NCBI GenBank assembly: GCA_001247695.2
Contig: LGRX02035076.1
Coordinates: forward strand, 1 to 64,000
Source of the DNA: Cymbomonas tetramitiformis
Taxonomy: Eukaryota > Chlorophyta > Pyramimonadophyceae > Pyramimonadales > Pyramimonadaceae
Length of the DNA: 64,000 nucleotides
Direction: 5' to 3'
Made by a program: the position numbers and the translations under genes
Notes under the pieces: generated by a model
Told to the model about the DNA's origin: nothing
Seen by the model: the letters and a program-made list of their open reading frames with translations, nothing else
Databases searched by the model: none
Shown here: positions 44,701-55,822 of the stretch, piece by piece
Position numbering within the stretch: position 1 is the first letter of the stretch
Layout: each line of letters begins with the position of its first letter

Positions 44701-47700
44701 AAGGCATTCCCCTCTCCTTCTCACCACTCGCCAGCCACATGTGACATACCTCGCATCTACTTGCTACGTGTGACATTCCTGGCATCTACTTGCTACGTGT
44801 GACATTCCTGCCATCTACTTGCTACGTGTGACATTCCTGCCATCTACTTGCTACTGTGACATTCCTGCCATCTACTTGCTACGTGTGACATTCCTGCCAT
44901 CTACTTGCTACATGTGACACGCCTGCCATCTACTTGCTACATGTGACACACCTGCCATCTACTTGCCACACACTCAGAAGACCCCGCACGAGGAAGCACC
45001 CTCCGGTTGAAGAGAGACTCCGCGATCTCCCTACTGCGACATGTGGCTTCATGGGGCGCCGCCACAGACGCCCCCCCTCCAATCTGACCGTCACTGTTCG
45101 CCGCATTTGGCTCCTCAGCTGACTTGTCGGACACCGAGGTGAGGAGGGCAGTCACCGGCGACAGCGGAGGAGTGGGCGGTCATGGCACGGGTGACGGCCA
45201 GGGCGAGGCGCTCGTGCTCGTGCAGATTGTGGGTTCCCGCAACCATCACGAGCTCCTGTCACCTCCGCCCATCATACAATACATCCAATCATCAAGCCCT
45301 TGCTCAGGGGGTGGGGAGAGGGTGAGGGGGGCATCCGAGGAGCTCGCAAGCGGGCGGCAGCCCGCGGGAAGGAAGCCAAGGAAGCCAAGGGCGTGCGCCA
45401 TTCACGGCGAGCCCTTCGAAGCGATGCAGCATGCAGGTGCAGGTGAAGCCGTGGGGGTCGGCGCTGCAGCGGTGTAAGCGGGTCCCTCTTGGTTGGGGGC
45501 GCACCTGGTTGAAGTGGATCATGTTGCGCGCCTGATGCTCCAGCAGGTCCAGGTCAATCGAGTGCGCATGCCCAGGCTGCTTCCCCGCACACCTCATTCT
45601 CACAGATTTGCTCCGCACACCTCATTCTCACAGATTTGCTCCGCACACCTCATTCTCACAGATTTGCTCCGCACACCTCATTCTCACAGATTTGCTCCGC
45701 ACGCCTCATTCTCACAGATTTGCTCCGCACACCTCATTCTCACAGATTTGCTCCGCACACATATCTGCCCAGCGCGCCTCTACCCTGTGCCCCCGTCAGG
45801 TCAGGCCTCCTCGTGGGGCTCGCATCACTTGGAGGCGCCAAGAGCCACAACACGTCCGTACAGGGTGTCTCCCCTCGGACGCAAACCCATAGCAGCAGCA
45901 GTTTCGTCGCAAGGCAGCGGAGACAGCTCGCCTGGCTGGCGTTCTGCAGGCGCTTTGCTGGCGCTCTGTTGGCGCTCTGCTGTGCATGAATGTTCACGTC
46001 AGACCCCCCACGTCACAAAATGCAAGCTGCCATTCTGCATTTCATGATTTATTTAAGCCCATCACAGCGTGAACGCAGAAAAATGCGCCAATCTCGCCCA
46101 TTTTGGGCGGGGGGCAGTAGAGGGGGAGGGATGGGTCACTGGTGGCCCACGTTTAAGGGATTGAAGTCGTGATGGTTGCGCAACACGATAACTGGCATAA
46201 GCACACGCTGGGCAAAATCGAGATTTTCCGCCCTGGACGCCCCGCCGGGCTCATCCCTTCCAACCCGTCAAAGTCTGATGTCTGAAGTGAACGGATTGCG
46301 CAGTAACCTTCACTACGTCGGCAAGGAGGGCAATCCACAGCTCCAGTCCACAGAGCCGGGGAGAAGGGACCGCCGGTCCCTCTTGCTCTGGGAGGAGCAG
46401 AGCATGAAACGAAGGGCCCGTGAAGTGGAGAGAGCTGACGCAGAAGCAAGGTGAGGTGGATCGAAAGCAGTGCCGAAGGCGGTTGACAAGGATGGCTGAT
46501 CGTGGACATACCGCACATCCGGGGCGAAGAGGTGCTGCACGGCGGACATCACTGTGGTGGACATGGATCCAATCACGTACATGTCCCGGGCACGTACATG
46601 TTGCGCGTCCTTCTGTGGGCCGCCGCATCCCCACCAGCGAAGGCCAAGAAGCCCAATCAAGAGTGAGCGATGTAAGTACTTGCCAACATGAGTAGATAGT
46701 TAGGAGTGCGGTGTAAGCGCAGGTATGCGCTTGCAGGGCGCAGATGCGCCACCAAGAGAGATCTTGAGCGCATCAACTCGACTTCTGATGCGCTATAGTC
46801 ATCATTCTGTGTGCCTCCCACGTGCGACCTGTCTTCACGTGACGGCGTTTTAGGCATCAACCTGCGTGCCTCCCACGTGCGACCTGTCTTCGCGTGACGG
46901 CGCTATAGGCATCAACCTGCGTGCCTCCCACGTGCGACCTGTCTTCACGTGACGGCGCTACAGGCATCACCCTGTAAGCCTCCCACGAGTGACCTGTCTT
47001 CACGTAACGGCGCTATAGGCATCACCCTGTAAGCCTCCCACGAGTGACCTGTCTTCACGTAACGGCGCTATAGGCATCACCCTGTAAGCCTCCCACGTGC
47101 GACCTGTCTTCACGTGACGGCACTATAGGCGTCACCCTGTGTGCCTCCCACGTGCGACCTGTCTTCACGTGACGGCGCTATAGGCGTCACCCTGTAAGCC
47201 TCCCACGTGCGACCTGTCTTCACGTAACGGCGCTTCTCACCTACCCCGCACCAGAAGTAGGGACGTGTAGCGTCATTCGTCTCAGCAGCCCGCAGAATGA
47301 CGCCTACACGATGGCAGGCACAGTGAACTTGACCATGGGACGCATGGGGGGGGGAGAAATCAGGGGCTTACCATCTGCTCCGCATGCATGGCTTTCGCAT
47401 CGTCGTGGGACTGTCTCGCGGTTTCATCGGCGCTGCTCGCATTGCCCTGGTGACAGCTGGCTGCGAGGATCGGGGCAAGGCGGGGCACCGCACGGGGCCC
47501 CACAGTTCCCTCTGGTACACCCACCCGGCCGAAGATGCTCGGCCCGGCAGAGAGGTCCACAAGTGCAAAGCGGTGTCCACTGAGCCAGGCACCAGAATTG
47601 CCGACTCCGTTGTACATGTACCTGCCAAACGTTTCCGATCCTCAGGTTAAATCGCAATCACTCTCCACAGCCGCTTCCCCCGTTCTCCGCGCCCCTCACT

Positions 47701-50700
47701 GACATCGATGAGTCCCGCAGCCCCGCCGCCAGCTGCCCCCGTTCTCCGCGCCCCTCACTGACACCGATGAGTGCCGCAGCCCCGCCGCCAGCTGCCCCTG
47801 TTCTCCGCGCCCTCACTGACATCGATGAGTGCCGCAGCCCCGCCGCCACCTTCCCCCGTTCTCCGCGCCCCTCACTGACATCGATCAGTGCCGCAGCCCC
47901 GCCGCCGGCTCCCCCCGTTCTCCGCGCCCCTCACTAACAACAATGAGATCGACGTGTATTTTCCACAATAACAGGCAGCAGACGACCACCGAACTGGCCA
48001 CACCGCTGGTCATGCCTGTGGAGAAGGAAGTGTGATTGCTGGGCTCACACGAGCCGAGGGCACCTGTATGAGAAGGCATCGTCAATTGCGTTTATGTCAG
48101 CTGCAAGGAGGTTCTTAGCCTCAAGCGCAGGTGTCTGCAACAACGGGGAGGACATCCAAAAGGGTGGAGTTTGAGAGAAAAGGCATCACTTCTTTTAATT
48201 TAGGGACAAGCTGCAGCACACACAAGGGCAATCGCAAGGCATGTACAGAGAGAGAAAGGTGTCGATTCCTTTATGAGAGACAAGGATTGGGGCAGGGATA
48301 CGTAAAGCACCATGGCATACAACTGCAACTCATAAACCGAGAGTGTCGGCGTCCAATCCAAACCCACAAAAGTTAAGTGCCACCTTGCAGACATCACCAA
48401 CGTTTTGAGATACGTTTCGCTCGGTGGTTCTAGCAGCCTACGGCCCTTGATACATGACTGCGTGCACCCCCGTGCAGTCGATTTTCTCGCAAGCTAGAAA
48501 ACAGGGTACGACGGTGCAGGGTAGATTGTAGTCCATGCCCACCTCCTGGGATGCCTTGTCACTGGGATCGATCCGGCGTTTATCAGGGTTGACGAAGAAA
48601 AGCACATACGGATCATGAATATCTTGTTTTCTGCTCAGTTCCCACCCGCACTAAAAGGCAGCAAAACGGCCAGATCTACGTTGCCAAGACAACCTTGGCA
48701 TATCAATACGTGCGCCCCATTGTAGAGTTCGACGCACTCAACGCGTCTGTGTGCATCTCACGAACTTCCCGGGTTGCGCACTTCGAACAGAGAAGGGGAA
48801 CACAGCGTGTTACAGTCAAGAAACGACATGCATACGTACAAAAGGGCATCTTATAACTGGACGTGTATCCCTCAGGAGACTCGGTGCGGCCGGATGGCAA
48901 GGGTTTGCGAACGGGCGACGGGTGCGCCGGCAGATGTTGAGGCTTCAGTGAAGTTTCACATCTTTGGGAGAAAAGGATCAGAAACGTCTTCAATGTATGC
49001 ATATCTACACTCGCTATTCTGAGAAGGTAGCAGCCACCCAGATAACAAGATCTCGCAGGGTCACAATATGCGCACTTCCTCGCAGCAGGACGGGAAGTGG
49101 GGAGGGGAAATTATCGTCGAAGAGGATAAACGAACAAGGCAACTCACTTGCTAGTGTCAAACGTGCTGTTATAGATCTGCATCAGAAGAGGCTCAAGCTC
49201 GGTTGCTTCCAACTGCGCAAAATACGAATTGACAAAGCCGTACACAAAACAATGAAGGTCTTTTTCTCTGCACTGATAAATATGCGTAGTTCGGAAGCCC
49301 GCCTTTTCGACTTCAGTGGAATTTATGCGTCTTTAAAGCGTATGCGAAAGGAAGCTACAGAAAGCGAGACTAAGTCTAGTTGCCACTAGACCAGAGCAGC
49401 CCTCAGCTATAATGCTCCGTACTGCACATCACTTGCCATCTTTGAGTTGTCCTGCAAGGTGTTCAGCGGCCTAAAGGAGCCGAAAGCTAGGGTGGTGCTC
49501 TGAGCTCGCACTGCCATACGAAGTATCCGGAATACGAGGCTACATAGATCGGCTTGCGTGATTTGCGAGGTGCAGTGTGTCGTGCGGAAGAGAATGAAAA
49601 AACTGCAAGCCCAAGATTGCATAGTGTGCGGATGCCGCAAGAGCGAATAGCGCAAGTGAACGGCCCGCGAAGTACGTGAATGCGGGGTCGGAGCAGGTGT
49701 ACCTGATAACTCCGCACGCTGCACCCACGTGGCACAACACACCCTCGTCAGAGTCCATTCACCATCTCATACACTGGTTACTGATCAGATAAGCAAAGCG
49801 ACAAGTAAGAAGTGAAGCTCCCCTTGGCAGAGAGCCAGCTTTGCACTTCGCACCTGTCATGGGCATTGGTAGGATAGACCCGGGTAAAGGTTTTCTTCAT
49901 TTTTTTCTGAAAGCAGAGCAGCACAACGTGAAAATAAATGCAGAGGACCCGCAACTTAGAAAACGACGGCTACCGCTTCCCACCGCTCGAAGTGAAAGCG
50001 CACACGGCGGCTGGCATGAATGGCACAGCGCGATCGTACCTCGTAATTACTTAAATGCGAAGGGGGTATATGCTGAACTGAATATTGCAACTCGATTGAC
50101 ATCTCTAGCTCCTTTCCAGTTTCCTGTTCAGGTTGAGCAAAGCAACACTGGCTGAAGGGATAGCTTGTAAGAACTCCAAAATAGGAACAACTCAATGTAG
50201 GAAATCTTTAAGCTGCTGGCTGATTCGCCCGAATAGTATATCGGGAACAAAACGATGGTGACAAATTACAGCTTAAATAATTGGCCAACGAGTTCCAAGG
50301 AACGAAGAAGCGTACCAAGCACGAAGGTCTGTAGCTGAAGAATGTGTCCTGAAGGAACTTTTGCAGCGCGATAGCTGAGAGCTCGTACCTATATCCAAAA
50401 GTAGGTAAGATTAATGCGAATATACTTCACTTCAAAAAGTTTCCAGCATAGGTGTGAGGTTCACTGAAATAGTATGCTTTATAAGGCCACAACTTCAGGA
50501 CTCTATGATCTTGATGAGGGGGATCGGGATCAGTTGAGGGCACGATAGATTCTGCGAGCGGCTGCTATTGTCACGCGCGAAACTTGGTGTCGCCGGGGGA
50601 AATAGTAACACATACGTCCTAGCAAGTGGAACACAAGGGATCGTTCCAAACGACGATTCTACATCATCTTCTGCCAAACCTGATGCCTGATGCTTTTGAA

Positions 50701-51126
50701 ACTAAGATGGCACAGGTTGATGAGCTCCAGGTCATGCATCATGGGCCACCGATGAATGAAATCGATTCCAGCCGACGCAGACACAATACAAATATGTGGG
50801 AAATACCCGAATCCACCGTCAGCTTCGAAACCCATCAAGCATACGTCGATCTCCAGAGGAAATCTCAACGGCTGCGTCCCACCCTCGTGAAGAAATGAAT
50901 GAGCAGCTCGCTGAACTGTCTCGCGGACAGCGTCAAAGACCTTATGTGCCCAAGGCAAATGAGGCTTGAAGTCTTTCACAAGATTCGCGACGCCAGGGAA
51001 GGGTTCCTTTGGTTTTACAACTTGTTTCAAAGCAGCGTCGCCGAGAGTAAAGCAGGAGACAAATAATAGTGCTACCAATCCGGCGCTGCACCAACTGGCA
51101 AAGGGATATGCGCGCGCACGAAGCAT
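38778..51126 (-). CDS. DUF7906/At3g28720-like secretory-pathway protein (multi-exon)
   Basis: A long gene resembling the plant At3g28720/At5g58100 family (membrane proteins of unclear biochemistry). Exon 1 (51126 down to about 50810) has a signal peptide (SAGLVALLFVSCFTLGDAA) and EIDVCLMGFEADGG. Further exons: 50040-50123 (SIELQYSVQHIPPSHLSNYE), 49148-49267 (CFVYGFVNSYFAQLEATELE), 48543-48630 (DPYVLFFVNPDKRRIDPSDK), 47372-47621 (RFALVDLSAGPSIFGRVGVP), around 46540 (STTVMSAVQHLFAPD), 45505-45576, 44526-44689 (PVLDSKVLLEEMRHAADLLA), 43587-43717 (THVVPVYVMSLAGMPEGLLL), around 43400, 40314-40490, 39791-39896 and 38778-38963 (FKEYVEQTLSFSREDMRCCK, TGA). Lengths and phases agree within most exons and at the 49148/48630 join. 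Some exons are surely missing. Introns are packed with minisatellites. Family assignment is from memory of the DLSAGP, VPVY and VNP landmarks. Confidence 0.62.
41095..41580. repeat. ~46-bp minisatellite, about ten units
   Basis: Units contain TGCACTGCCCATTCCTGGGC followed by CGCGCGCATTGCCCTTGCCG, with several truncated units. Intronic to the DUF7906-like gene. Confidence 0.85.
41800..42125. repeat. ~65-bp minisatellite, five units
   Basis: Units share CAGCCACTGCGCTGTCCACC, then TGGG(AAAATATG/CTAAGAC)CTATTT and CGCCGCACACAGCTC. Intronic to the DUF7906-like gene. Confidence 0.8.
44115..44466. repeat. 43-bp minisatellite, eight units
   Basis: Eight units of GCAGAGGCAAGGAAATGAAG plus AATGTTTCCCCATCATGTGT with only scattered changes. 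It ends about 60 bp from the donor of exon 44526-44689. Confidence 0.9.
44745..44970. repeat. 29-bp minisatellite, about eight units
   Basis: Units of CTACTTGCTACGTGTGACAT plus TCCTGCCAT. It begins about 55 bp from the acceptor of exon 44526-44689, so that exon is flanked by two unrelated arrays. Confidence 0.9.
45585..45758. repeat. 28-bp minisatellite, six units
   Basis: Six near-perfect units of ACACCTCATTCTCACAGATT plus TGCTCCGC. The array starts within about 10 bp of the acceptor of exon 45505-45576 (GGGGAAGCAG/CCT on the minus strand). Confidence 0.9.
46808..47232. repeat. ~59-bp minisatellite, seven to eight units
   Basis: Units share CTCCCACGTGCGACCTGTCT, TCACGTGACGGCGCTATAGG and CATCACCCTGTAAGC. 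Adjacent units with ACGAGTG and ACGTAACGG variants occur in runs, suggesting stepwise expansion. Intronic to the DUF7906-like gene. Confidence 0.9.
47664..47940. repeat. ~63-bp minisatellite, four to five units
   Basis: Units of CCCCGTTCTCCGCGCCCCTC, ACTGACATCGATGAGTGCCG and CAGCCCCGCCGCCAGCTGC. It lies about 40 bp upstream (minus strand) of the exon encoding RFALVDLSAGP. Confidence 0.9.
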
Positions 51127-51317
51127 CGCAAGATGATTACTAGTTGTTAAAAATCAGGGCAAAACCAGCATATCACAAATCTTCAGCCTGTTTGTCAAGG
51201 GAGCCTAAAAATTCTCTGAGTCTGGTGCATGAAGAGGACAAGTGCACCATTCCGTTCGGAGCTCAATCAGAGAGACGAGAGTAAAAACATGCGAAGGCTC
51301 TGTCGTGTGACATGACA

Positions 51318-51500
51318 TGACATTGACATCGACATCGACATCGACATCGACATCGACATCGACGTCGACATCCGCGACGTCGACATCGACATCGACATCG
51401 ACATCGACATCGACATCGACATCGACATCGACATCGACATCGACATCGACATCGACATCGACATCGACATCGACATCGACATTGACATTGACATTGACAT
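51318..51500. repeat. (GACATC)n hexanucleotide microsatellite
   Basis: About 30 copies of GACATC, with one interruption (ACGTCGACATCCGCGACGTC) near 51361 and a switch to GACATT at the right end. It is open in many frames (MS-, TS-, CR-dipeptide repeats), which I do not regard as genes. It lies just left of the LTR retrotransposon. Confidence 0.95.
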
Positions 51501-51560
51501 GATATGAGATACTTAAACCTCACATGTGCACTCAGATGTTGCATCGGTCGGTAGATCGAA

Positions 51561-51865
51561 TGCTGAAATCTGTATAGGCAGCCCTGACCGGGAGTCCCGG
51601 TGCAGGCCCCTATGACAGATTCCTAGGTAGCCAACACTGGACCGTGACTGATCCGTAAGCCTGTGCTGTGACACACCGAGTGTCACATGTAGTTAGACTC
51701 GAGACCGTTCCTCGGAATTCACGGCCGGGAATTTCAGATTCATGGCCGTGAATCCCGACTCCGTGACCGTTCCGGGTATATCTAGCTTAGGGTTTATTTC
51801 TTATGGAGAGTTTATCTATATTGGTTCACTGACTGTCTGATATCTTGAACCGGGATATTCCAGTA
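51561..51865 (+). repeat. left LTR (305 bp)
   Basis: Begins TGCTGAAATC and ends ATATTCCAGTA. It contains a GATTCATGGCCGTGAATC near-palindrome and GGGTTTATTTCTTATG. Confidence 0.92.
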
Positions 51866-52258
51866 GGTCGTGGCCCCATCCACGCTATATTCCACATTGC
51901 TTTTGGCCATGATTGGCTAAAACAGCCGCTTTGGTAGGTGGTGCGCACCGGCGCGTTTGGGTGCGCGTGGGAAATTTGGGATGAGCAGCTTTTGAGTGTT
52001 TGATCGGCGGCTATGGGGGTTCGACCTGGATCGGACTTTGTCGGCGCAATGTCCTTGTACGGTTTTCTCTTTGCCTTGATCCAGCAATCTACCGTTTCTT
52101 GGGCTGGTGACTGCAGCACCTTCGACCTCGGCTTCGTCTTCCAGTGCCCCTCGCTGCCATGGTTTTACCGCTCTTCGCATGGCTGTGTACTCGCATTCTC
52201 CCCACGCCGCTACCCTTACGCGCCCCGGCGTACCACCTCCCATCAGGCTCTCTACGTG

Positions 52259-54622
52259 ATGGTTTCTACAAGATCCAAAAAGTCCCTTATGAGGGACTCC
52301 GACATCGATGCCTCTCTAAGGCTGACCGACGCGGTGCGCAACACGCCGACGGTCAAAACCCCGACTTTTGCGTATCCCGCACCTACTTCCAACGAGGACG
52401 CCGACGTTGCCACCAGGAAGTATTTGCAGGAGCAGTCCAAGCTCGTTGACGAGATCTACAAGCAGCGGCTGCATCGGTCTTGGGCCAAGGGTATCCGCGA
52501 GGATATCCTTGGGGACAAGAAGCATTATTTCAGCGGCACGACTGACGCGAACCTGCTCTCCGACATGGTGGTGCAGCTTCGTACGGAGTTCGCGTCCGCT
52601 GGGCTGGAGCTAGCCTCGTTCGATCTGGACGAGCCTATGGCTCTGGTGGTGAGCAAAGTCAACGGCTTGCTCTACGACGTGCTCCAGCTGGTCATCGAAA
52701 AGCACAGCAACGCCCACGTTTGGCTTACGGGAACGGACGCGTCTGCTGACCGAGATGGACGGCGTGCTCTGGTGGACGTCATCAAGCGCTGCGTTCCGGT
52801 GGCGTTACGGGAGTCTTTCCAGCAGGAGCATGCGGCTCTCAACTATCCCGCCAACGTTGACCCGCAACCCGTTCTGGCTCGAGAGCAGCGTTTGGTGCGG
52901 GACAACAAGGCAGCTGACTGGACGCCCACCGAAGCCACCAGGAAGCTCAGCCTGTACACCCGGCTTGACCCGGTGTTCTACGCCGCGGTTAAGGTGCGCT
53001 ATCCCATGGTGGCCGATCTTGCGACGGTTTCCCTCAGTGACCTTCGCTCTCTGGTGGTTGAGATTTACCAGGCATGGGCGGCGACGGAGGCCGGGAAGGC
53101 TGCCTTGACCGGCCCCTCTTCTGGTGGCGCGTCTGCTTTACTCTCCAGCGACGAGCACCAGGTGCTCCTCGGCAAGATCCAGGAGTTGACTGAGCTGGTG
53201 CAGCGGCAGTGCGGGGCGGCTCAGCCGGTGGTGCAGCGGCAGCGGGATCCGCCGCAGCGGCAGCACGGGCAGCGACCGCCGCAGGGACGCCAGCCGCAGC
53301 GGCAGGGGCAGCCCCAGCGGGGCTTTCGCATGGGTGTGAACAACCCACCCGCCGTGGGCTTCGATCGCGACGAGCAGCGGGCGAAACCGCTCTGTGTTCG
53401 CTGCAAAAAGTCCGGTAAGGAACTCTATCATTTCTACCGCGACTGCCCTCTTGGCGGTCGCCAACATTCCCCTGGCACGGCCGCGGCTTTCTGCATTCCC
53501 ATCGACGACGAGGATGCGGAGGGCGTGCACGCCCTCGCCATGTGTGCCGTGTTCCAGGAAGCAGCGGATGAGGGGGCGGACGCCTTTGCCCGTGCGGCGA
53601 CGGTGTACGGCCCGCCAGCGGTGCTTTGCGGGGGCGTTGTGGGGGGCATTGACGTGTCCGCCTACGGCTTCTCCGTGGACGCGGAGCCACCGGTGACGGG
53701 GACGCCCGGTGAGGACATCCTCCGACGGCTGGACGACCTCGCGGCGGAGGTCAACGCGGCCGTTGAGCCTAAGGTGCACTACACTCACGCCTCCTTCCTG
53801 CCGTCTGGGGGTGTTGACACGCAGGCTTCGGCTCTGGTGTGTGACTCTGCCGAGGCAGGTGACACACCGGAGGAGCAGGTTCCGGCAGGTGGTGCGGCGG
53901 CATCGGCATCCGCCGTGCCGGCCCCTGCTATGCCTGTCTTGGCGGACGAGGAGGAGCTCCTGAAGCTCTACGGCTACGGCGAACCCGTGTCCCTTCAATC
54001 GACACGGGTGACCACTACGGCGGGCACGGACGGTGAGTTCAAGGGCGCTGTGGAAAATGTCAACCACGCCGCGGTTGTGCCGGTCGATCTGACTGGTTAC
54101 GACACGGACGATTACGAAGACTTCGCTGACGGTAGCTTCCGGCTAAAGCCGCGGGCTCCTGCCATTTCGGCAAATCATGCGTCGGAGCCTGCAGCCCAGG
54201 CACCTCACTCTGGTGGTGCTCTGGGGGACTGGGGTGACGGTGCTCACCGCACCTACGGTTGCGGCAAGCCGCCATGGGGCTTCCCCGCTCAGCCGGGTTT
54301 GTGGGGGATGCCCTTCCTTCTTTCCTTCCTTCTCTTGATTTCTGTCATGGGAGTGGGAGCTGCCGCCTACACGGCGGCCAATGAGATCGACCTTGTGCAG
54401 GTATCGGGTCGGGCTGCACCGCAGCCCGTGCTGTGCAGGGGTGATTTGTGTATCTACTCTGGTATCGCGGAGCTGGGCCCCGTCACTCTGGATGCGGTGC
54501 TGCACTCCCTGGGTGCCGCGACGGTGGCTCACCGGCCGCCTGACCCACTGGAGTGCAGTACTGCAATCGGCCACGATGGGCATTGTGGTGACGGTGCTCC
54601 TCTGACCTTTGACCCCGAGTAG
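52259..54622 (+). CDS. gag-like structural protein with C-terminal membrane helix
   Basis: 787 codons from MVSTRSKKSLMRDSDIDASL. The frame is open from 52013, but 52259 starts the conserved-looking part. The N-terminal half is a helical capsid-like region (SLYTRLDPVFYAAVKVRYPM). A Gln/Arg/Pro-rich linker follows, then a variant zinc knuckle C-x2-C-x8-H-x4-C (CVRCKKSGKELYHFYRDC). Next is an acidic, Ala/Gly-rich region. Near the end there is a hydrophobic helix (LLSFLLLISVMGVGAAAYT) followed by about 80 residues. A membrane helix is unusual for a gag protein. No protease active site (DTG/DSG) was seen. Confidence 0.8.
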   Translation: MVSTRSKKSLMRDSDIDASLRLTDAVRNTPTVKTPTFAYPAPTSNEDADVATRKYLQEQSKLVDEIYKQRLHRSWAKGIREDILGDKKHYFSGTTDANLLSDMVVQLRTEFASAGLELASFDLDEPMALVVSKVNGLLYDVLQLVIEKHSNAHVWLTGTDASADRDGRRALVDVIKRCVPVALRESFQQEHAALNYPANVDPQPVLAREQRLVRDNKAADWTPTEATRKLSLYTRLDPVFYAAVKVRYPMVADLATVSLSDLRSLVVEIYQAWAATEAGKAALTGPSSGGASALLSSDEHQVLLGKIQELTELVQRQCGAAQPVVQRQRDPPQRQHGQRPPQGRQPQRQGQPQRGFRMGVNNPPAVGFDRDEQRAKPLCVRCKKSGKELYHFYRDCPLGGRQHSPGTAAAFCIPIDDEDAEGVHALAMCAVFQEAADEGADAFARAATVYGPPAVLCGGVVGGIDVSAYGFSVDAEPPVTGTPGEDILRRLDDLAAEVNAAVEPKVHYTHASFLPSGGVDTQASALVCDSAEAGDTPEEQVPAGGAAASASAVPAPAMPVLADEEELLKLYGYGEPVSLQSTRVTTTAGTDGEFKGAVENVNHAAVVPVDLTGYDTDDYEDFADGSFRLKPRAPAISANHASEPAAQAPHSGGALGDWGDGAHRTYGCGKPPWGFPAQPGLWGMPFLLSFLLLISVMGVGAAAYTAANEIDLVQVSGRAAPQPVLCRGDLCIYSGIAELGPVTLDAVLHSLGAATVAHRPPDPLECSTAIGHDGHCGDGAPLTFDPE

Positions 54623-54950
54623 TTTACTTCTGGTTCTGGCAGTACACCACTTTTCTAGTGGTGTGCTGAGATGTACTTTGACCTAAACTTGGTCTTCAAT
54701 CTGGTTTATGCTTTTGCTTTGACAACTTTGTATTCTTCAATCTGACTTGCTGGTGCAGACCTTTTCAGTAGTTTAGCAGGACCTGAGTGCCTGTATGTTT
54801 CTGCTCTTGTGCCGGCTAGAGGGTTTCAATTTGTGTATCAGAATGGCACAGTTGAATTAGCAGTTAGGTTTGTCACCCTAGCTCCTACCCTAACTTATCT
54901 TGACTTTTCTGACTTACCTGTCAGTCACCACCCACAGTGCTGGGGTGGTG

Positions 54951-55254
54951 TGCTGAAATCTGTATAGGCAGCCCTGACCGGGAGTCCCGGTGCAGGCCCC
55001 TATGACAGATTCCTAGGTAGCCAACACTGGACCGTGACTGATCCGTAAGCCTGTGCTGTGACACACCGAGTGTCACATGTAGTTAGACTCGAGACCGTTC
55101 CGCGGAATTCACGGCCGGGAATTTCAGATTCATGGCCGTGAATCCCGACTCCGTGACCGTTCCGGGTATATCTAGCTTAGGGTTTATTTCTTATGAGAGT
55201 TTATCTATATTGGTTCACTGACTGTCTGATATCTTGAACCGGGATATTCCAGTA
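54951..55254 (+). repeat. right LTR (304 bp)
   Basis: Copy of 51561-51865 with one substitution (CCGCGG for CCTCGG) and one missing G in TTATGAGAG. It is followed by TCGAA. Confidence 0.92.
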
Positions 55255-55259
55255 TCGAA

Positions 55260-55818
55260 TTCCCCCGCCCGTCGCGTGACATCTGAGCCGCTCGCGAGAC
55301 CCGCCTTGCATGTTGTGAAGAGCACTTCTCGCGTTCCGCCAGTGTAACGGAGCTATTTCAGCGGCTCGCGGTAAATAATGAATAGATTAGGAACATCCCC
55401 AGCATGCTAGCACCAAAATATTGACGGGAAAGCTAAAAACATATACAGCCGTAATTGCGTAATATATTATAAGCTTTCACAGAGACGAAAGCTGAAGCCG
55501 TGGACTCGGGGTTTCTGATACAATACTACGGTGAATATTAGAACGAATACATAGATTGTTTTAATATTCCTAGCGGTCACGAATGATGATGCGGCAAGTG
55601 ACAGGGCAAAGAGTCATAGCACAGTGAGGGGTGGCAACATAAGGGGGGCAAGAGTCACCCTTATGGCTACTATCCGGCAGTCCTGTGTGACAAGACTGTA
55701 ATTGCCGACAGTCGTTTCACAAGGACCGACTTTCCAACATTTTTTTCCGATGCCTTAACCCCTAAACTGCTACGTGATGAGGTATCTCATCAAATCCACG
55801 GTAACCATGTAGGGTTTC
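55260..55818. other. intergenic, no gene recognised
   Basis: Spacer between the LTR retrotransposon and the TTAA-flanked MITE. No repeat or coding signal was noticed. Confidence 0.45.
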
Positions 55819-55822
55819 TTAA

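Larger units (their letters stand above)
51561..55254 (+). mobile_element. gag-only LTR retrotransposon, very recent
   Basis: The LTRs 51561-51865 and 54951-55254 differ by about one substitution and one 1-nt indel. A 5-bp target duplication TCGAA flanks the element (51556-51560 and 55255-55259). The interior carries one gag-like ORF (52259-54622) and about 330 bp of 3' untranslated sequence, but no protease, reverse transcriptase, RNase H or integrase. It is therefore non-autonomous and must use another element's enzymes. A TGG-initial stretch 51871-51884 just after the left LTR is compatible with a primer site. GGGGTGGTG precedes the right LTR. Confidence 0.9.

Noticed and set aside
51263..51544. 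Open frames of Cys-Arg, Met-Ser or Thr-Ser dipeptides
   Set aside because: They are translations of a (GACATC)n microsatellite in different frames; no flanking coding sequence supports any of them.
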